A stretch of DNA of 64,000 nt. Source: Chitinophaga pinensis (GTDB lineage: Bacteria > Bacteroidota > Bacteroidia > B-17B0 > Aurantibacillaceae). The first letter of the stretch is position 1, and the number at the start of each line of letters is the position of its first letter. Under the pieces are notes generated by a model that saw only the letters and a list, made by a program, of their open reading frames with translations, did no database searches and had not been told where the DNA came from. Below, in pieces: positions 26,178-34,510 of the stretch. The stretch spans positions 62,001 through 126,000 of the forward strand of contig CAMAPT010000002.1 in assembly GCA_945860225.1 (NCBI GenBank), given 5' to 3'. Both the position numbers and the translations under genes were made by a program.

Positions 26178-27019
26178 AAATTATTGTTATTCTTTCCTTT
26201 TTATTACTGTCTAATTCATTCATGAAATTTGGATATGATTCAGATTATGTAACTTTTTCTTCCCCAGTTTATGACGGTTTAACTTTTAAAATCATAAAAA
26301 TGGAGAGAAGAGATAATCATATTAGAGCTAAGTATTTTGCAGTTAAAGATTTAGATGGTAAAAACGTACCTGATAGATATAAGGAATGGTCTAAATCTAA
26401 AAACATTATTACTGTTTGTTCAGGAACATATATGGATAAATGTGATCCTAATGCAAAACCTGTTAGTATAACTATTGATCAAGGTAACATTGTAAACAAA
26501 ACAATAACCTCAATGGATGGTGTTGTAACTGTTTTTTCAAGTGGTGAAATTGTTGTTGGTAATATTAAACAGGGTGACTTAAAAATTGCTAATAAGAATT
26601 ACAACTTAAAAAATCCATTAGAGTCTGAAAGTTTTTTTAAATGGGCACAGACTAATAAAGCAACTGTTTTTCAAACACATTTACTAATCTATAAAGATGA
26701 ATTAACTATATATGAAAACAGTAGTAAAAATGCCCGAGAAAGAAGATTTTTAGCCGGATGCACTGATGATGAAGGTAATAAATATGAATATATTATACAT
26801 ATTCCTGAATCAATTACACTTTTTGAAGGTGCAAAAAATACTAAAAAATTTTTAAAAATAAAACAACAAATGAAAACATTAGACTATCTTATTAATTTAG
26901 ATACAGGTTGTCAAGATTTTTTCGAAGCATACAACAGTAACGGACAGAAAAGAAATGATTATGCAGGAAGAGAGGTTATTTCAAATTCCATTAATTTAAT
27001 AAGTTTTTATTTTGAATAA
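26174..27019 (+). CDS. Exported phosphodiester-glycosidase-like protein, module copy 2
   Basis: A 281-residue protein. A short hydrophobic start is followed by the same motif order as the protein at 16714-17592: IITVCSGTYMDKC, PVSITIDQGNIV, VVTVFSSGEIV, VFQTHLLIYKDEL, ERRFLAGCTD and NLDTGCQDFF at about residue 241, with a C-terminal RNDYAGREV segment. The NLDTG motif shares the Gly-to-Thr change with copy 1, which supports a common origin rather than random drift. It is the last gene of the run. A 175-base gap without a clear terminator separates it from the next gene. Confidence 0.7.
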   Translation: MKIIVILSFLLLSNSFMKFGYDSDYVTFSSPVYDGLTFKIIKMERRDNHIRAKYFAVKDLDGKNVPDRYKEWSKSKNIITVCSGTYMDKCDPNAKPVSITIDQGNIVNKTITSMDGVVTVFSSGEIVVGNIKQGDLKIANKNYNLKNPLESESFFKWAQTNKATVFQTHLLIYKDELTIYENSSKNARERRFLAGCTDDEGNKYEYIIHIPESITLFEGAKNTKKFLKIKQQMKTLDYLINLDTGCQDFFEAYNSNGQKRNDYAGREVISNSINLISFYFE

Positions 27020-27194
27020 ATCATTTAAATTGATTATCTGAAAATAAAAAACAAAAAAAAATATTTAAGAATGGATTATAGTTTTTATAAATTTTGTATG
27101 GTTTGTTACTATCATAAACCTCACAAAAAAGTTTGATTTGTATCTAACAAACACTCTTAAATATCGCAGAGCAGAGAATTAAAATAAAATCATT

Positions 27195-27989
27195 ATGAAA
27201 AAAAGATATTTAATTTCAGTGACTTTAACTTTTATTTTGCTGTTAACAAACTGTGATGGTTCAAAATCAACTCTAGCCCAAGAACAACAGAATAAAGGGC
27301 AGAAATCAATAGATAAAGTAAAAGAAGATTCAACAGAAGAAAACATAATAAAATTACTTGCAAATTCCGTAAATCCAATTAATGATAAAGACTTGATTAA
27401 GCTTTTTAATATTACACTCTCAGATTTGGGGTCAGACTTTGTGAATGAAAATGATCCTGACAAAAAACCGGAATTTAAAATCATTGGAAAACAATATTAT
27501 TCAATAGATTCAGAAAACTATTTATTAGCAGTATTGGGAATAACCAATCCAAATGATCTTCATATTTCATCAGGCAGCATAAACATAGGTTTGTTTCAAT
27601 TTAAATCAATTCAATGGAAACGAACAGATTTATTAAAAAATGTTGGCGTTTTCTCTGGGTATGGGGCAATTGGGGAAATAGAAAATTATAACTTATTTGG
27701 AACGAAAAACGTTGCTGTAAGTTTATTTGGTAGCTATATGTCTCAAGGTGTTTTTGAAGAAAATCGAGTAATTATTGGTGTAGTTAATAATTCGCTAAAA
27801 GAGATTTACGTAGCTCAAAAATCTTTTAATGATGAAGGAAACCTAGGGACTGAAGCAAAGGAAACACAAGTGTCTTTTATGAAAACAAAAGATAAATATT
27901 ATGAATTGAAAGAGGTGAAACTGTCAAAAAATCGAGTAATTGAGACTAGCTTTTTACGCTTTAATGAAAAAGAACTAAAATACGAATAG
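27195..27989 (+). CDS. Lipoprotein of unknown function
   Basis: A 264-residue protein with a lipobox (ILLLTNC, Cys about residue 16) and a Lys/Glu/Ser linker. The mature beta-rich region includes YYSIDSENYLLAVLGI, NIGLFQFKSIQWKR and VAVSLFGSYMSQGVFEENRVIIGVV. I do not recognise a family. It lies directly after the glycosidase-like gene but with its own 175-base leader, so it may be a neighbour rather than part of the same system. Confidence 0.65.
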   Translation: MKKRYLISVTLTFILLLTNCDGSKSTLAQEQQNKGQKSIDKVKEDSTEENIIKLLANSVNPINDKDLIKLFNITLSDLGSDFVNENDPDKKPEFKIIGKQYYSIDSENYLLAVLGITNPNDLHISSGSINIGLFQFKSIQWKRTDLLKNVGVFSGYGAIGEIENYNLFGTKNVAVSLFGSYMSQGVFEENRVIIGVVNNSLKEIYVAQKSFNDEGNLGTEAKETQVSFMKTKDKYYELKEVKLSKNRVIETSFLRFNEKELKYE

Positions 27990-28069
27990 CTGAAATTAGA
28001 ATAAATCAATCACTTTATCGCTTCCGTTTAATCTATGTTATCATACACTAATAAAAAAATAAATATTTT

Positions 28070-28603
28070 ATGAAAAAAAACTATATCAAAATTTGTTTTA
28101 TTTTTCTTTTAGTTAAAATAACATTTATAAGTTGTGTTGATGGGCAACAAAACATTACAGATAATATTTTTAAAGACATACATAAACAAAGAACCGTTTA
28201 TACCGGTAACGATTCTATCAATTTGTATGAGTTTGAAATTTTTTCTTTATTGAAATTTGATGGTATTTCTATGGGAATGGACGAATATCTAGACTTTAAA
28301 GATGAAAAGTCGAAGATGGAATTTTCTTTTTCAAGCAATATGAATAAATACACAAGTGAAGATTATTATGATGATAAATCAAGGTTAAAAGGCAAAAAAG
28401 TAACATTAAAGTTTGAAGCAGACAATAAAGTATTAGTTCGAGAAATAATTCAAGGTGAAACATATAAAGTTATTTTTAATTATTTAAATGATAACACTGT
28501 GGCTAGAACAAATATTATAACTGAATTAAATGCGGGTTATGTAATCGTAGATATTATCCCAACTAATGAGAAATTTATGAGACAAATTCCATTTACTGAT
28601 TAA
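28070..28603 (+). CDS. Lipoprotein of unknown function
   Basis: A 177-residue protein with a short N-terminal membrane-directing stretch and a lipobox-like TFISC (Cys about residue 22). The mature part is rich in charged residues, with FDGISMGMDEYLDFKDEKSKMEFSF followed by a Lys-rich strand pattern. No family recognised. The gap to the preceding gene is 80 bases. It is the last intact gene before the decayed IS481-type transposase. Confidence 0.6.
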   Translation: MKKNYIKICFIFLLVKITFISCVDGQQNITDNIFKDIHKQRTVYTGNDSINLYEFEIFSLLKFDGISMGMDEYLDFKDEKSKMEFSFSSNMNKYTSEDYYDDKSRLKGKKVTLKFEADNKVLVREIIQGETYKVIFNYLNDNTVARTNIITELNAGYVIVDIIPTNEKFMRQIPFTD

Positions 28604-28766
28604 AAGAAATTCTTTCTCAAGAACATACACCACTTATCAGTAAAAACTATTTAGACCAATAAGTGTATACTTGATTTCTCTTATTAAATTATAGTAATTA
28701 AGTTAAAAATAAAAAGTGTTTTATAATTAAAAATCACTTTAAGTTTGAAGAAAGAGCAAACGAAAT

Positions 28767-29050
28767 ATGAATTTTAATGAATGTGAAAATATAGAGATTT
28801 GTTATTTCGTCTGTAAAGTAATAAGTTACTTTCTAGATAGTTTTTACCGCATAAAAGACTTCTGTGAAAATGGAGGAGAGCGAGCACTTCAAGAAGTCAG
28901 TCGTAAAAGTCTAATCCTAAAAGTAGGATTGAATCTCACACTGAAGAAGCTTTTGTGCAGTTTGTGATCCATCGACTAGCAATTGTTCAACCTATGGTGT
29001 CCAATGAACTTCGTGAAAAAGGAATATTAGTATATTCAGGTTGTTTTTAG
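28767..29050 (+). pseudogene. Decayed IS481-type transposase fragment
   Basis: A reading frame from 28767 gives DSFYRIKDFCENGGERALQEVSRKS, the typical helix-turn-helix end of IS481 transposases. A frameshift then leads to ESHTEEAFVQFVIHRLAIVQPMVSNELREKGILVYSGC and a stop at 29050, matching the order TEEAVVQFAID, SNELRKKGIFVS of that family. The catalytic DDE part is missing. The 66-residue open frame here is therefore not a real gene. The gap 28604-29163 holds this remnant, the inverted repeat at 29049-29106, and otherwise nothing I can name. Confidence 0.72.
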
Positions 29051-29106
29051 AGGATTTATTCACAATTCTTCAAAAAAAATGAGGCTTATCTTTTTATAAA
29101 TCCTCT
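29049..29106. repeat. 11-bp perfect inverted repeat with T-run
   Basis: AGAGGATTTAT at 29049-29059 is repeated in inverted orientation as ATAAATCCTCT at 29096-29106, with a 36-base loop and a T-run directly after it. It begins at the stop codon of the transposase fragment. It could be a terminator for the region or part of the old IS end. Confidence 0.4.
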
Positions 29107-29163
29107 TTTTTGCCTATAATATAAGCTAAAAGTTTGATGTGTTGACCGATTAAAAGAAAAAGA

Positions 29164-29550
29164 TTAATCCTTTTCTTTTCCTTTAATCAATTCTAGTATA
29201 CCTGTGGTGATGGATAAAATTAAGCTAAAATAAATAGCTGTTAAAAAACCCTCAACCCTAAAACCATCAACTAAATTATCGGCAAATAATATGATAATAG
29301 CATTGATAATTAATAAAAACAATCCAAGTGTAAAAAAGGTAATTGGTAAAGAAAGAATCGTAAGGATAGGTTTAACAATTGTATTTAAAAAGGCGAGTAC
29401 AATGGCCACTAAAAATGCTGTCGTTAACTTATTTATTGGATCAAAATTACCGCTATAAAATTGGTTACATCCAATTGTAACACCATCTAAAAAATAAGCA
29501 GTCATTAATACAGCTATAGTCGAAATTAGGAGTTTTATAATGAAATTCAT
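29164..29550 (-). CDS. Phage-holin-family (YvlD-like) 4-TM membrane protein
   Basis: A 128-residue protein with four hydrophobic helices and the family pattern: YFLDGVTIG near the start, the second helix containing AIVLAFLNTIVKPILTILSLPITFFTLGLFLLIINA, and a late VDGFRVEGFLTAI segment. These proteins are named for a holin-like topology but occur widely outside phages, with no proven lysis role. The gene is monocistronic, reads on the minus strand and faces the IS remnant. Confidence 0.85.
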   Translation of the reverse strand: MNFIIKLLISTIAVLMTAYFLDGVTIGCNQFYSGNFDPINKLTTAFLVAIVLAFLNTIVKPILTILSLPITFFTLGLFLLIINAIIILFADNLVDGFRVEGFLTAIYFSLILSITTGILELIKGKEKD

Positions 29551-29592
29551 GATAATATTTGAATGTTAAATGTACAATTGTTTATTATAAAG

Positions 29593-29624
29593 TAAAAAAC
29601 CCAACTAAATTTTTAGTTAGGTTT
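29593..29624 (-). terminator. Intrinsic terminator of the sigma-factor operon
   Basis: On the minus strand a stem of AAACCTAACTAA pairs with TTTAGTTGGGTTT (one mismatch) and runs into a T-rich tract. It lies 25 bases after the stop of the 29650-30276 gene. Confidence 0.6.
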
Positions 29625-29649
29625 AATTTATTATCTAGGATAAAGGTGA

Positions 29650-30276
29650 TTATAAATCTAATTCAGGTTCAACTGTTCCTTCATTTAAGTTTGTTACAGA
29701 TTTAATACTAGGTAATTCTTCTGAATTTATATTTAATTTTCTTTTTCTCTTTATAGCTTTCGAAGCTGGTTCTTTAACAACATCTGGTTCTGTAACTGGA
29801 TTTTGAGAAATTACTTCAGATGAAACTTCTACGGAGTCTTTATTTATAGCTTCTTCCTTTGTATTTAAAGCCGCTGAGTCTTGGTTTACTTTAACTTTGG
29901 TAGGCAATTCAGATTTTTTATTGTTGACCATTTCTGTTTCATAAATTGGTCTGCGTTGCATTTCCAAATCTCTGTAGTCTGCCATTAAAGGTTCTCCATT
30001 TCCCATATTAGGATTTTTCTTAAAATCTATTAGCGTAAACAGCATAGATGAAAAACCACTAATAAGAGCCATAAAAACTAAAAACAAAACAATAGTTTTA
30101 TTGATGTTGAGGTCGATTTTTTGAAAGTATTTGGAAAAATTCAAATGGTTATTTCTTCTTGAATTGGTGATATGTTCAAACTTTTCCCATGTAGCTTCAT
30201 CAAACTCCAACTCAGAGTTTTGCATCAAATGTTTGATTTGATTTTCATCTAACTCGTAATTAAACTGCCGACTCAT
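29650..30276 (-). CDS. Single-TM protein paired with a sigma factor, possible anti-sigma
   Basis: A 208-residue protein. The N-terminal region (about 1-50: LDENQIKHLMQNSELEFDEATWEKFEHI) is cytoplasmic and helical. One transmembrane helix (about 57-78) follows, and then a Lys/Glu/Ser/Val-rich, low-complexity periplasmic tail. The start overlaps the end of the sigma-like gene by 17 bases, the usual tight linkage of ECF sigma factors and their membrane regulators. No anti-sigma motif is recognised, so the regulator role is inferred. Confidence 0.65.
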   Translation of the reverse strand: MSRQFNYELDENQIKHLMQNSELEFDEATWEKFEHITNSRRNNHLNFSKYFQKIDLNINKTIVLFLVFMALISGFSSMLFTLIDFKKNPNMGNGEPLMADYRDLEMQRRPIYETEMVNNKKSELPTKVKVNQDSAALNTKEEAINKDSVEVSSEVISQNPVTEPDVVKEPASKAIKRKRKLNINSEELPSIKSVTNLNEGTVEPELDL

Positions 30277-30844
30277 AATTGCTTAATTTAAGATTTGTTT
30301 CAATATTTTTTTGAAGATTAAATCTGGCTTTTTCCAAAGTTGATTTAATACTTTGTTCATTTGTATCTAAAAATTCTGATGTTTGTAATAATGAATAATT
30401 GTCTATAACAACCAAATTAAAAGTCATTCTTTGTGAAGGCACCAACGATTGTAAAGATTTGATTAGTACATCTTTATTAACATTTTTCACATCAATAAAT
30501 TTACTGTCTAAAAACAAATCGTAAGTTTTATCCGGATCATCAATGGCTTTTACCGTGCTGGCAACATAATATTCGCTTCTTATCTCTTTGATGTAATTTA
30601 CCGCGAAAGAAATAAACTCATGTTTTATAAATTCATTTATAGTTAATGAACTTTGAGATTTGAATTGGTTAAGTTTTGAAAATACATGAGCAAAACCCTG
30701 CATTGCAATATGCTCAGATTGTGAAGAATTTTTTGAATATCGAAGTGCTACATGCGATATCTTACCAAAGTAAGTATCAAAAAACTGTTTTTTTGCAACT
30801 TTGTTATTTTTGATACATGAGGCTATTAAATCAGCTTGAAACAT
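30260..30844 (-). CDS. Divergent ECF-like sigma factor
   Basis: A 194-residue protein with a weak region-2-like N-terminus (KKQFFDTYFGKISHVALRYSKN) and a clearer region-4-like C-terminus: SLQSLVPSQRMTFNLVVIDNYSLLQTSEFLDTNEQSIKSTLEKARFNLQKNI, where LPxxxR...F.L...G.s..EIa..L gives the helix-turn-helix. The polymerase-binding region 2 is poorly conserved. It is encoded just upstream of, and overlapping, the single-TM partner gene, and opposite to the arginase-fold gene. Target genes unknown. Confidence 0.72.
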   Translation of the reverse strand: MFQADLIASCIKNNKVAKKQFFDTYFGKISHVALRYSKNSSQSEHIAMQGFAHVFSKLNQFKSQSSLTINEFIKHEFISFAVNYIKEIRSEYYVASTVKAIDDPDKTYDLFLDSKFIDVKNVNKDVLIKSLQSLVPSQRMTFNLVVIDNYSLLQTSEFLDTNEQSIKSTLEKARFNLQKNIETNLKLSNYESAV

Positions 30845-31125
30845 AAAAACACATTTTGAAGTACTTATACACCAACTGCATTCAAATAGTTACATTTTAA
30901 ATAAAAAAATAATTTTTAGATTTTTTTGGTAAAATCAGATGTATCGTTTGTTACATTTAATTATTCATGCTAACGAATATTCGTTAATAAGTTTCAGTAA
31001 TTACTTAATAACCAATAATTAATGTAGATATTATTGCTTTTCATTTTATACACTGTGATTTGGTGTTTTTCATCTATCCACTTCACTTTTTTTTAGTAAT
31101 TATTACGTTAATAAGTTAAAATTCT

Positions 31126-32292
31126 ATGAGCGACATACAACATTTTTTTAAGCCTATTGAATTTCAGATGGATTCCTATTCAGAAAATCAAATTGGGAAA
31201 ATCATAACCGCTTACACTTTAGATGCAGATTTTCCTGAATTGAAAAATGTAGATATGGCATTAATTGGTGTATGTGAAGATAGAAGAGCGTATAATAATT
31301 TGGGATGTGCTGTAGCACCTGACAAAGTTCGTGATTACCTGTTTTCATTATATCCAGGAAGCTTTAGCCCTCGTATTGTTGACTTGGGAAATATAGAGCC
31401 TGGGTTTGAAGTGGAAGATACCTATTATGCCTTAAAAACGACCATAAATTTCTTAATTAGAAACAATATTATTCCTATTATAATTGGTGGAAGTCAGGAT
31501 TTAACCTATGCTCAGTTTTTAGGTTATGAAAATTTGGAACAAACCATCAATGTAGTTGCCATAGACTCGATATTTGATCTTGGTAATCCGGAGGAAGATA
31601 TTACTAATACAGGTTATCTTGGAAAAATAATTTTACATCAACCAAATTATTTGTTTAATTATAGTAACATAGGTTATCAAACTTATTTAGTTGATCAAAT
31701 GAGTTTAGGAATGATGAATCGTTTGTATTTTGACACCTATAGATTGGGCCAAGTTAGGGATGCAATTGAGGAATCAGAACCTATTATTCGTCATGCAGAT
31801 ATGCTTAGTTTTGACATTACAGCCATTAAGCACAGCGATGCGCCGGCTAATCCAAATGCCTCTCCAAATGGTTTTTATTCTGAGGAAGCCTGTCAAATGA
31901 TGCGCTATGCAGGGATGAACGATAAACTATCATCGATTGGTATTTACGAAATTAATCCTGAATATGATACTCATGGTAAAACATCTCATCTGGCAGCACA
32001 AATGATTTGGTGTTTTATGGATGGATTTTATCATCGTAAAAATGATTTTGCTTCTCGCACCAGTTCAGACTATATTAAATTTCATGTGGTATTGCAGGAT
32101 GATAAATATGAAATTAACTTTTTTAAAAGTAAAAAAAGTGACCGTTGGTGGATGGAAATACCTTATCCGCCAACAAAAGGATTGAAATTTGAACGACACA
32201 CATTGATACCTTGTTCTTATAAAGATTATGAAATGGCCATCAATAATGAAATACCGGATCGTTGGTGGCAAACGTATCAAAAACTTTCATAA
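31126..32292 (+). CDS. Arginase/formimidoylglutamase-fold protein with altered metal site
   Basis: A 388-residue protein of the ureohydrolase (arginase) fold. The recognisable landmarks are IIGGSQDLTYAQF, AIDSIFDLG and MLSFDITAIKHSDAPANP. In catalytic members the binuclear manganese ligands sit in GGxH, DxHxD and SxDxDxxDP. Here the His of the first is Gln, the His of the second is Ile, and the third lacks its second Asp. Activity as a formimidoylglutamase or arginase is thus uncertain. I recall similar sequences as a common Bacteroidota branch. It has a 281-base leader with no obvious promoter and ends tail to tail with the MFS gene. Confidence 0.75.
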   Translation: MSDIQHFFKPIEFQMDSYSENQIGKIITAYTLDADFPELKNVDMALIGVCEDRRAYNNLGCAVAPDKVRDYLFSLYPGSFSPRIVDLGNIEPGFEVEDTYYALKTTINFLIRNNIIPIIIGGSQDLTYAQFLGYENLEQTINVVAIDSIFDLGNPEEDITNTGYLGKIILHQPNYLFNYSNIGYQTYLVDQMSLGMMNRLYFDTYRLGQVRDAIEESEPIIRHADMLSFDITAIKHSDAPANPNASPNGFYSEEACQMMRYAGMNDKLSSIGIYEINPEYDTHGKTSHLAAQMIWCFMDGFYHRKNDFASRTSSDYIKFHVVLQDDKYEINFFKSKKSDRWWMEIPYPPTKGLKFERHTLIPCSYKDYEMAINNEIPDRWWQTYQKLS

Positions 32293-32305
32293 CAATGGAT
32301 CAAAT

Positions 32306-32346
32306 AAAAGTAGTTTGAAAAATAATAGTTTGAATTATCTACTTTT
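32306..32346. terminator. Putative bidirectional terminator between convergent genes
   Basis: AAAAGTAG at 32306-32313 pairs with CTACTTTT at 32339-32346 around a 25-base loop. A T-run follows on the plus strand, and an A-run precedes it and so gives T's on the minus strand. It ends at the stop of the MFS gene. Confidence 0.45.
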
Positions 32347-33597
32347 TTAGTTTTTTATAAGTCCATTTTTCTCCCGTTTTCCGTAATCAAGAATTAAAAA
32401 ATAATACATTACAACACCAAATGTGTAAAGTGCTGCCGTTATTAAAAAAATGGTAACATACGGATAGCCTTTACTGAACATTATTTTTACTAAATAACCA
32501 CTTATCACCCAGCTGCCGCTCCATATAGCAGCGGTTAGAGCACTTGTAATTTCTCTATTTTTTTCACCCACATAATTCATCACCAATTCAGATGTCATAG
32601 GCCCTGCCATATTCATCAGCGGCTGTCGTAATAAATAACAAAAAATTGCGATATATACAGCAATATTGTATTGATTATAAAATTGGGTTGTAGCTAAAGC
32701 AATTAAAGAAATAATAGCCAAAGATTGAGTTGTAGGAATCGCAATTTTATAACCAATTTGTTTTTTGATATTAGGAACCAATAGGGCTCCCCAAACTACT
32801 AAAACAGCTGCGATGGCGCTTACAAATGAAAAGTTACCTTTTGACATGTGATGTACTTTGTCGAAAAACAAACTAATAAACGGAATTGTTAATCCTGCAC
32901 CTGTAGCAATTATTAACGTGGGAATCAAGCCTTTGATAATTAAATACCAATCGTTTTTTTTGGTTTTTATTTTATTTTTTGAAGGTAAATTGAAGTCAAT
33001 TGCTTCTTTCAAATTAACTTGATTGACAAAATAAATGCCTCCAAATCCCAAAATGGAAAAGAGAATAAGTATTTTTTCTTCGTCAAAATAATAGGGATTT
33101 ATTTTATCTAAAAAACTGATAATGATACCTGAAACAATGCCTGCGAAACTCCAAGTGCTGTAACTTAAAGCAATTCCTAAAGTATGGTTTTCTTTTTTTT
33201 CGTTCCTTAAAATATAAGGTGTTATCGGAATTTGCATAAACGTAAAAGAAGCGCCCCATAATAATAATGAAAGGTAAACGAGAGAAGTGTATTGTAAATT
33301 GATAAACAATACAATGCATAAGCCAAATAGAGGTACTAGCATGGACGCTAAATAAAAAAATGGTTTCATAATTCGACCTTTAATGATGTTACCAATAGGA
33401 AGCGCCAATACAAATACACCTAAGAAACGACATGTAATGAACAGGGCTATTTCTTCTTCACTAAATCCTTTTCTATCCATATATAAAGGTAAAATCAACA
33501 TGAACGTCGCATTGACCAATTGTATAAAAAATTCAGCTACAATAACATTTGTTATAGCAGGTTTCAGTTTTTTATAATCTTTTAGGAACGCAAACAT
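32347..33597 (-). CDS. Major facilitator superfamily transporter
   Basis: A 416-residue protein with about 12 hydrophobic helices. The loop between helices 2 and 3 contains ALPIGNIIKGRIMKPF (a MFS A-like motif with GxxxGRxxxxP character), and there is a central cytoplasmic loop rich in Lys (LPSKNKIKTKKN). Substrate cannot be named. Possible roles include efflux of drugs or sugars. It follows miaA with a 12-base gap, so it is likely the third gene of the DUF6702-miaA-MFS run. Confidence 0.85.
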   Translation of the reverse strand: MFAFLKDYKKLKPAITNVIVAEFFIQLVNATFMLILPLYMDRKGFSEEEIALFITCRFLGVFVLALPIGNIIKGRIMKPFFYLASMLVPLFGLCIVLFINLQYTSLVYLSLLLWGASFTFMQIPITPYILRNEKKENHTLGIALSYSTWSFAGIVSGIIISFLDKINPYYFDEEKILILFSILGFGGIYFVNQVNLKEAIDFNLPSKNKIKTKKNDWYLIIKGLIPTLIIATGAGLTIPFISLFFDKVHHMSKGNFSFVSAIAAVLVVWGALLVPNIKKQIGYKIAIPTTQSLAIISLIALATTQFYNQYNIAVYIAIFCYLLRQPLMNMAGPMTSELVMNYVGEKNREITSALTAAIWSGSWVISGYLVKIMFSKGYPYVTIFLITAALYTFGVVMYYFLILDYGKREKNGLIKN

Positions 33598-33609
33598 AAC
33601 ACAACCAAG

Positions 33610-34509
33610 CTAGTTAAATTGGTTAATGTAGTTTATGATATTATTAAGTTCATTTGGTTCGAATTTTTTGAAATTACCTTGGTGATTGAACCAGGTTAAT
33701 TGTCTTTTGGCATAGCGACGTGTATTTTGTTTTATTAACTGAATGGTTTCTGGTAAAGTCAGTTTGTCGTCTATATATTCAAAAAATTCTTTGTATCCAA
33801 CTGTATTTAGGGCATTTATATGTTTGTAAGGATACAGATTTTGCACCTCTTCCAATAACCCTTGAGTTATCATGTTATCAACGCGTTTATTAATTCGGTC
33901 GTATAAAATATCTCGACTAGTGTTTATTAGTATGGGTATATTATGAAACGACCTTTCTTTTTTTTCTTTTGTACGAAAACTCGAGTATGGTTTTTGCGAA
34001 TGAATGCAAACTTCCAAAGCCCTAATTAAGCGTTGAGGATTGTTCAAATCAACTTGATGATAGTAGATTTCGTCTTTTTCTTTTAATATATTTTGTAAAT
34101 AACCGATTCCTTGCTCTTGGTAATGTTTAATTAAATCAATTCTAATTTCATTAGGAATTTCATCAAATTCATCAACGCCGTTCAAAACCGCATTAATGTA
34201 CAATCCGGAACCTCCTACTAAAATTAAATGATCGTGTTTTTGAAATAATGTTTCAATGCAGGTAATTGCTTCTCGTTCATATTGACCAACATTATAAGAT
34301 TCATGGATGCTAATTTGATCAATAAAATAATGTGGAACATGTTGCATTTCTTCTAGTGTAGGTTTGGCAGTTCCAATACACATTTCTTTATAAAATTGTC
34401 TTGAATCAGCAGAAATTACAGGGCATTGGTAAAATTTTGCTAATTCTATGGATAAAGCTGTTTTGCCAACAGCGGTGGGACCGGCAATAACTATGAGATG
34501 TTTTTTCAA
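33610..34509 (-). CDS. miaA: tRNA dimethylallyltransferase
   Basis: A 299-residue cytoplasmic enzyme that transfers a dimethylallyl group to N6 of A37 in tRNAs reading UNN codons. The P-loop is GPTAVGKT (residues 9-16). It is followed by the MiaA signature SADSRQFYKEMCIGTAKP, a GGSGLYINAVLNG motif, and NNPQRLIRALE. The later TRRYAKRQLTWF motif is the substrate-binding RQ/W segment. Length is normal for the family. It lies 1 base after the DUF6702 gene and 12 bases before the MFS gene, on the same strand. Confidence 0.96.
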   Translation of the reverse strand: MKKHLIVIAGPTAVGKTALSIELAKFYQCPVISADSRQFYKEMCIGTAKPTLEEMQHVPHYFIDQISIHESYNVGQYEREAITCIETLFQKHDHLILVGGSGLYINAVLNGVDEFDEIPNEIRIDLIKHYQEQGIGYLQNILKEKDEIYYHQVDLNNPQRLIRALEVCIHSQKPYSSFRTKEKKERSFHNIPILINTSRDILYDRINKRVDNMITQGLLEEVQNLYPYKHINALNTVGYKEFFEYIDDKLTLPETIQLIKQNTRRYAKRQLTWFNHQGNFKKFEPNELNNIINYINQFN

Positions 34510-34510
34510 T

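Noticed and set aside
27061-27164. Inverted repeat ATATTTAAGA/TCTTAAATAT around the leader of the lipoprotein gene
   Set aside because: A 10-bp AT-only repeat with an 84-base gap is expected by chance in sequence this AT-rich.
28767-28967. 66-residue open frame as a real small gene
   Set aside because: It contains IS481-type transposase segments and continues in another frame, so it is a broken transposase.
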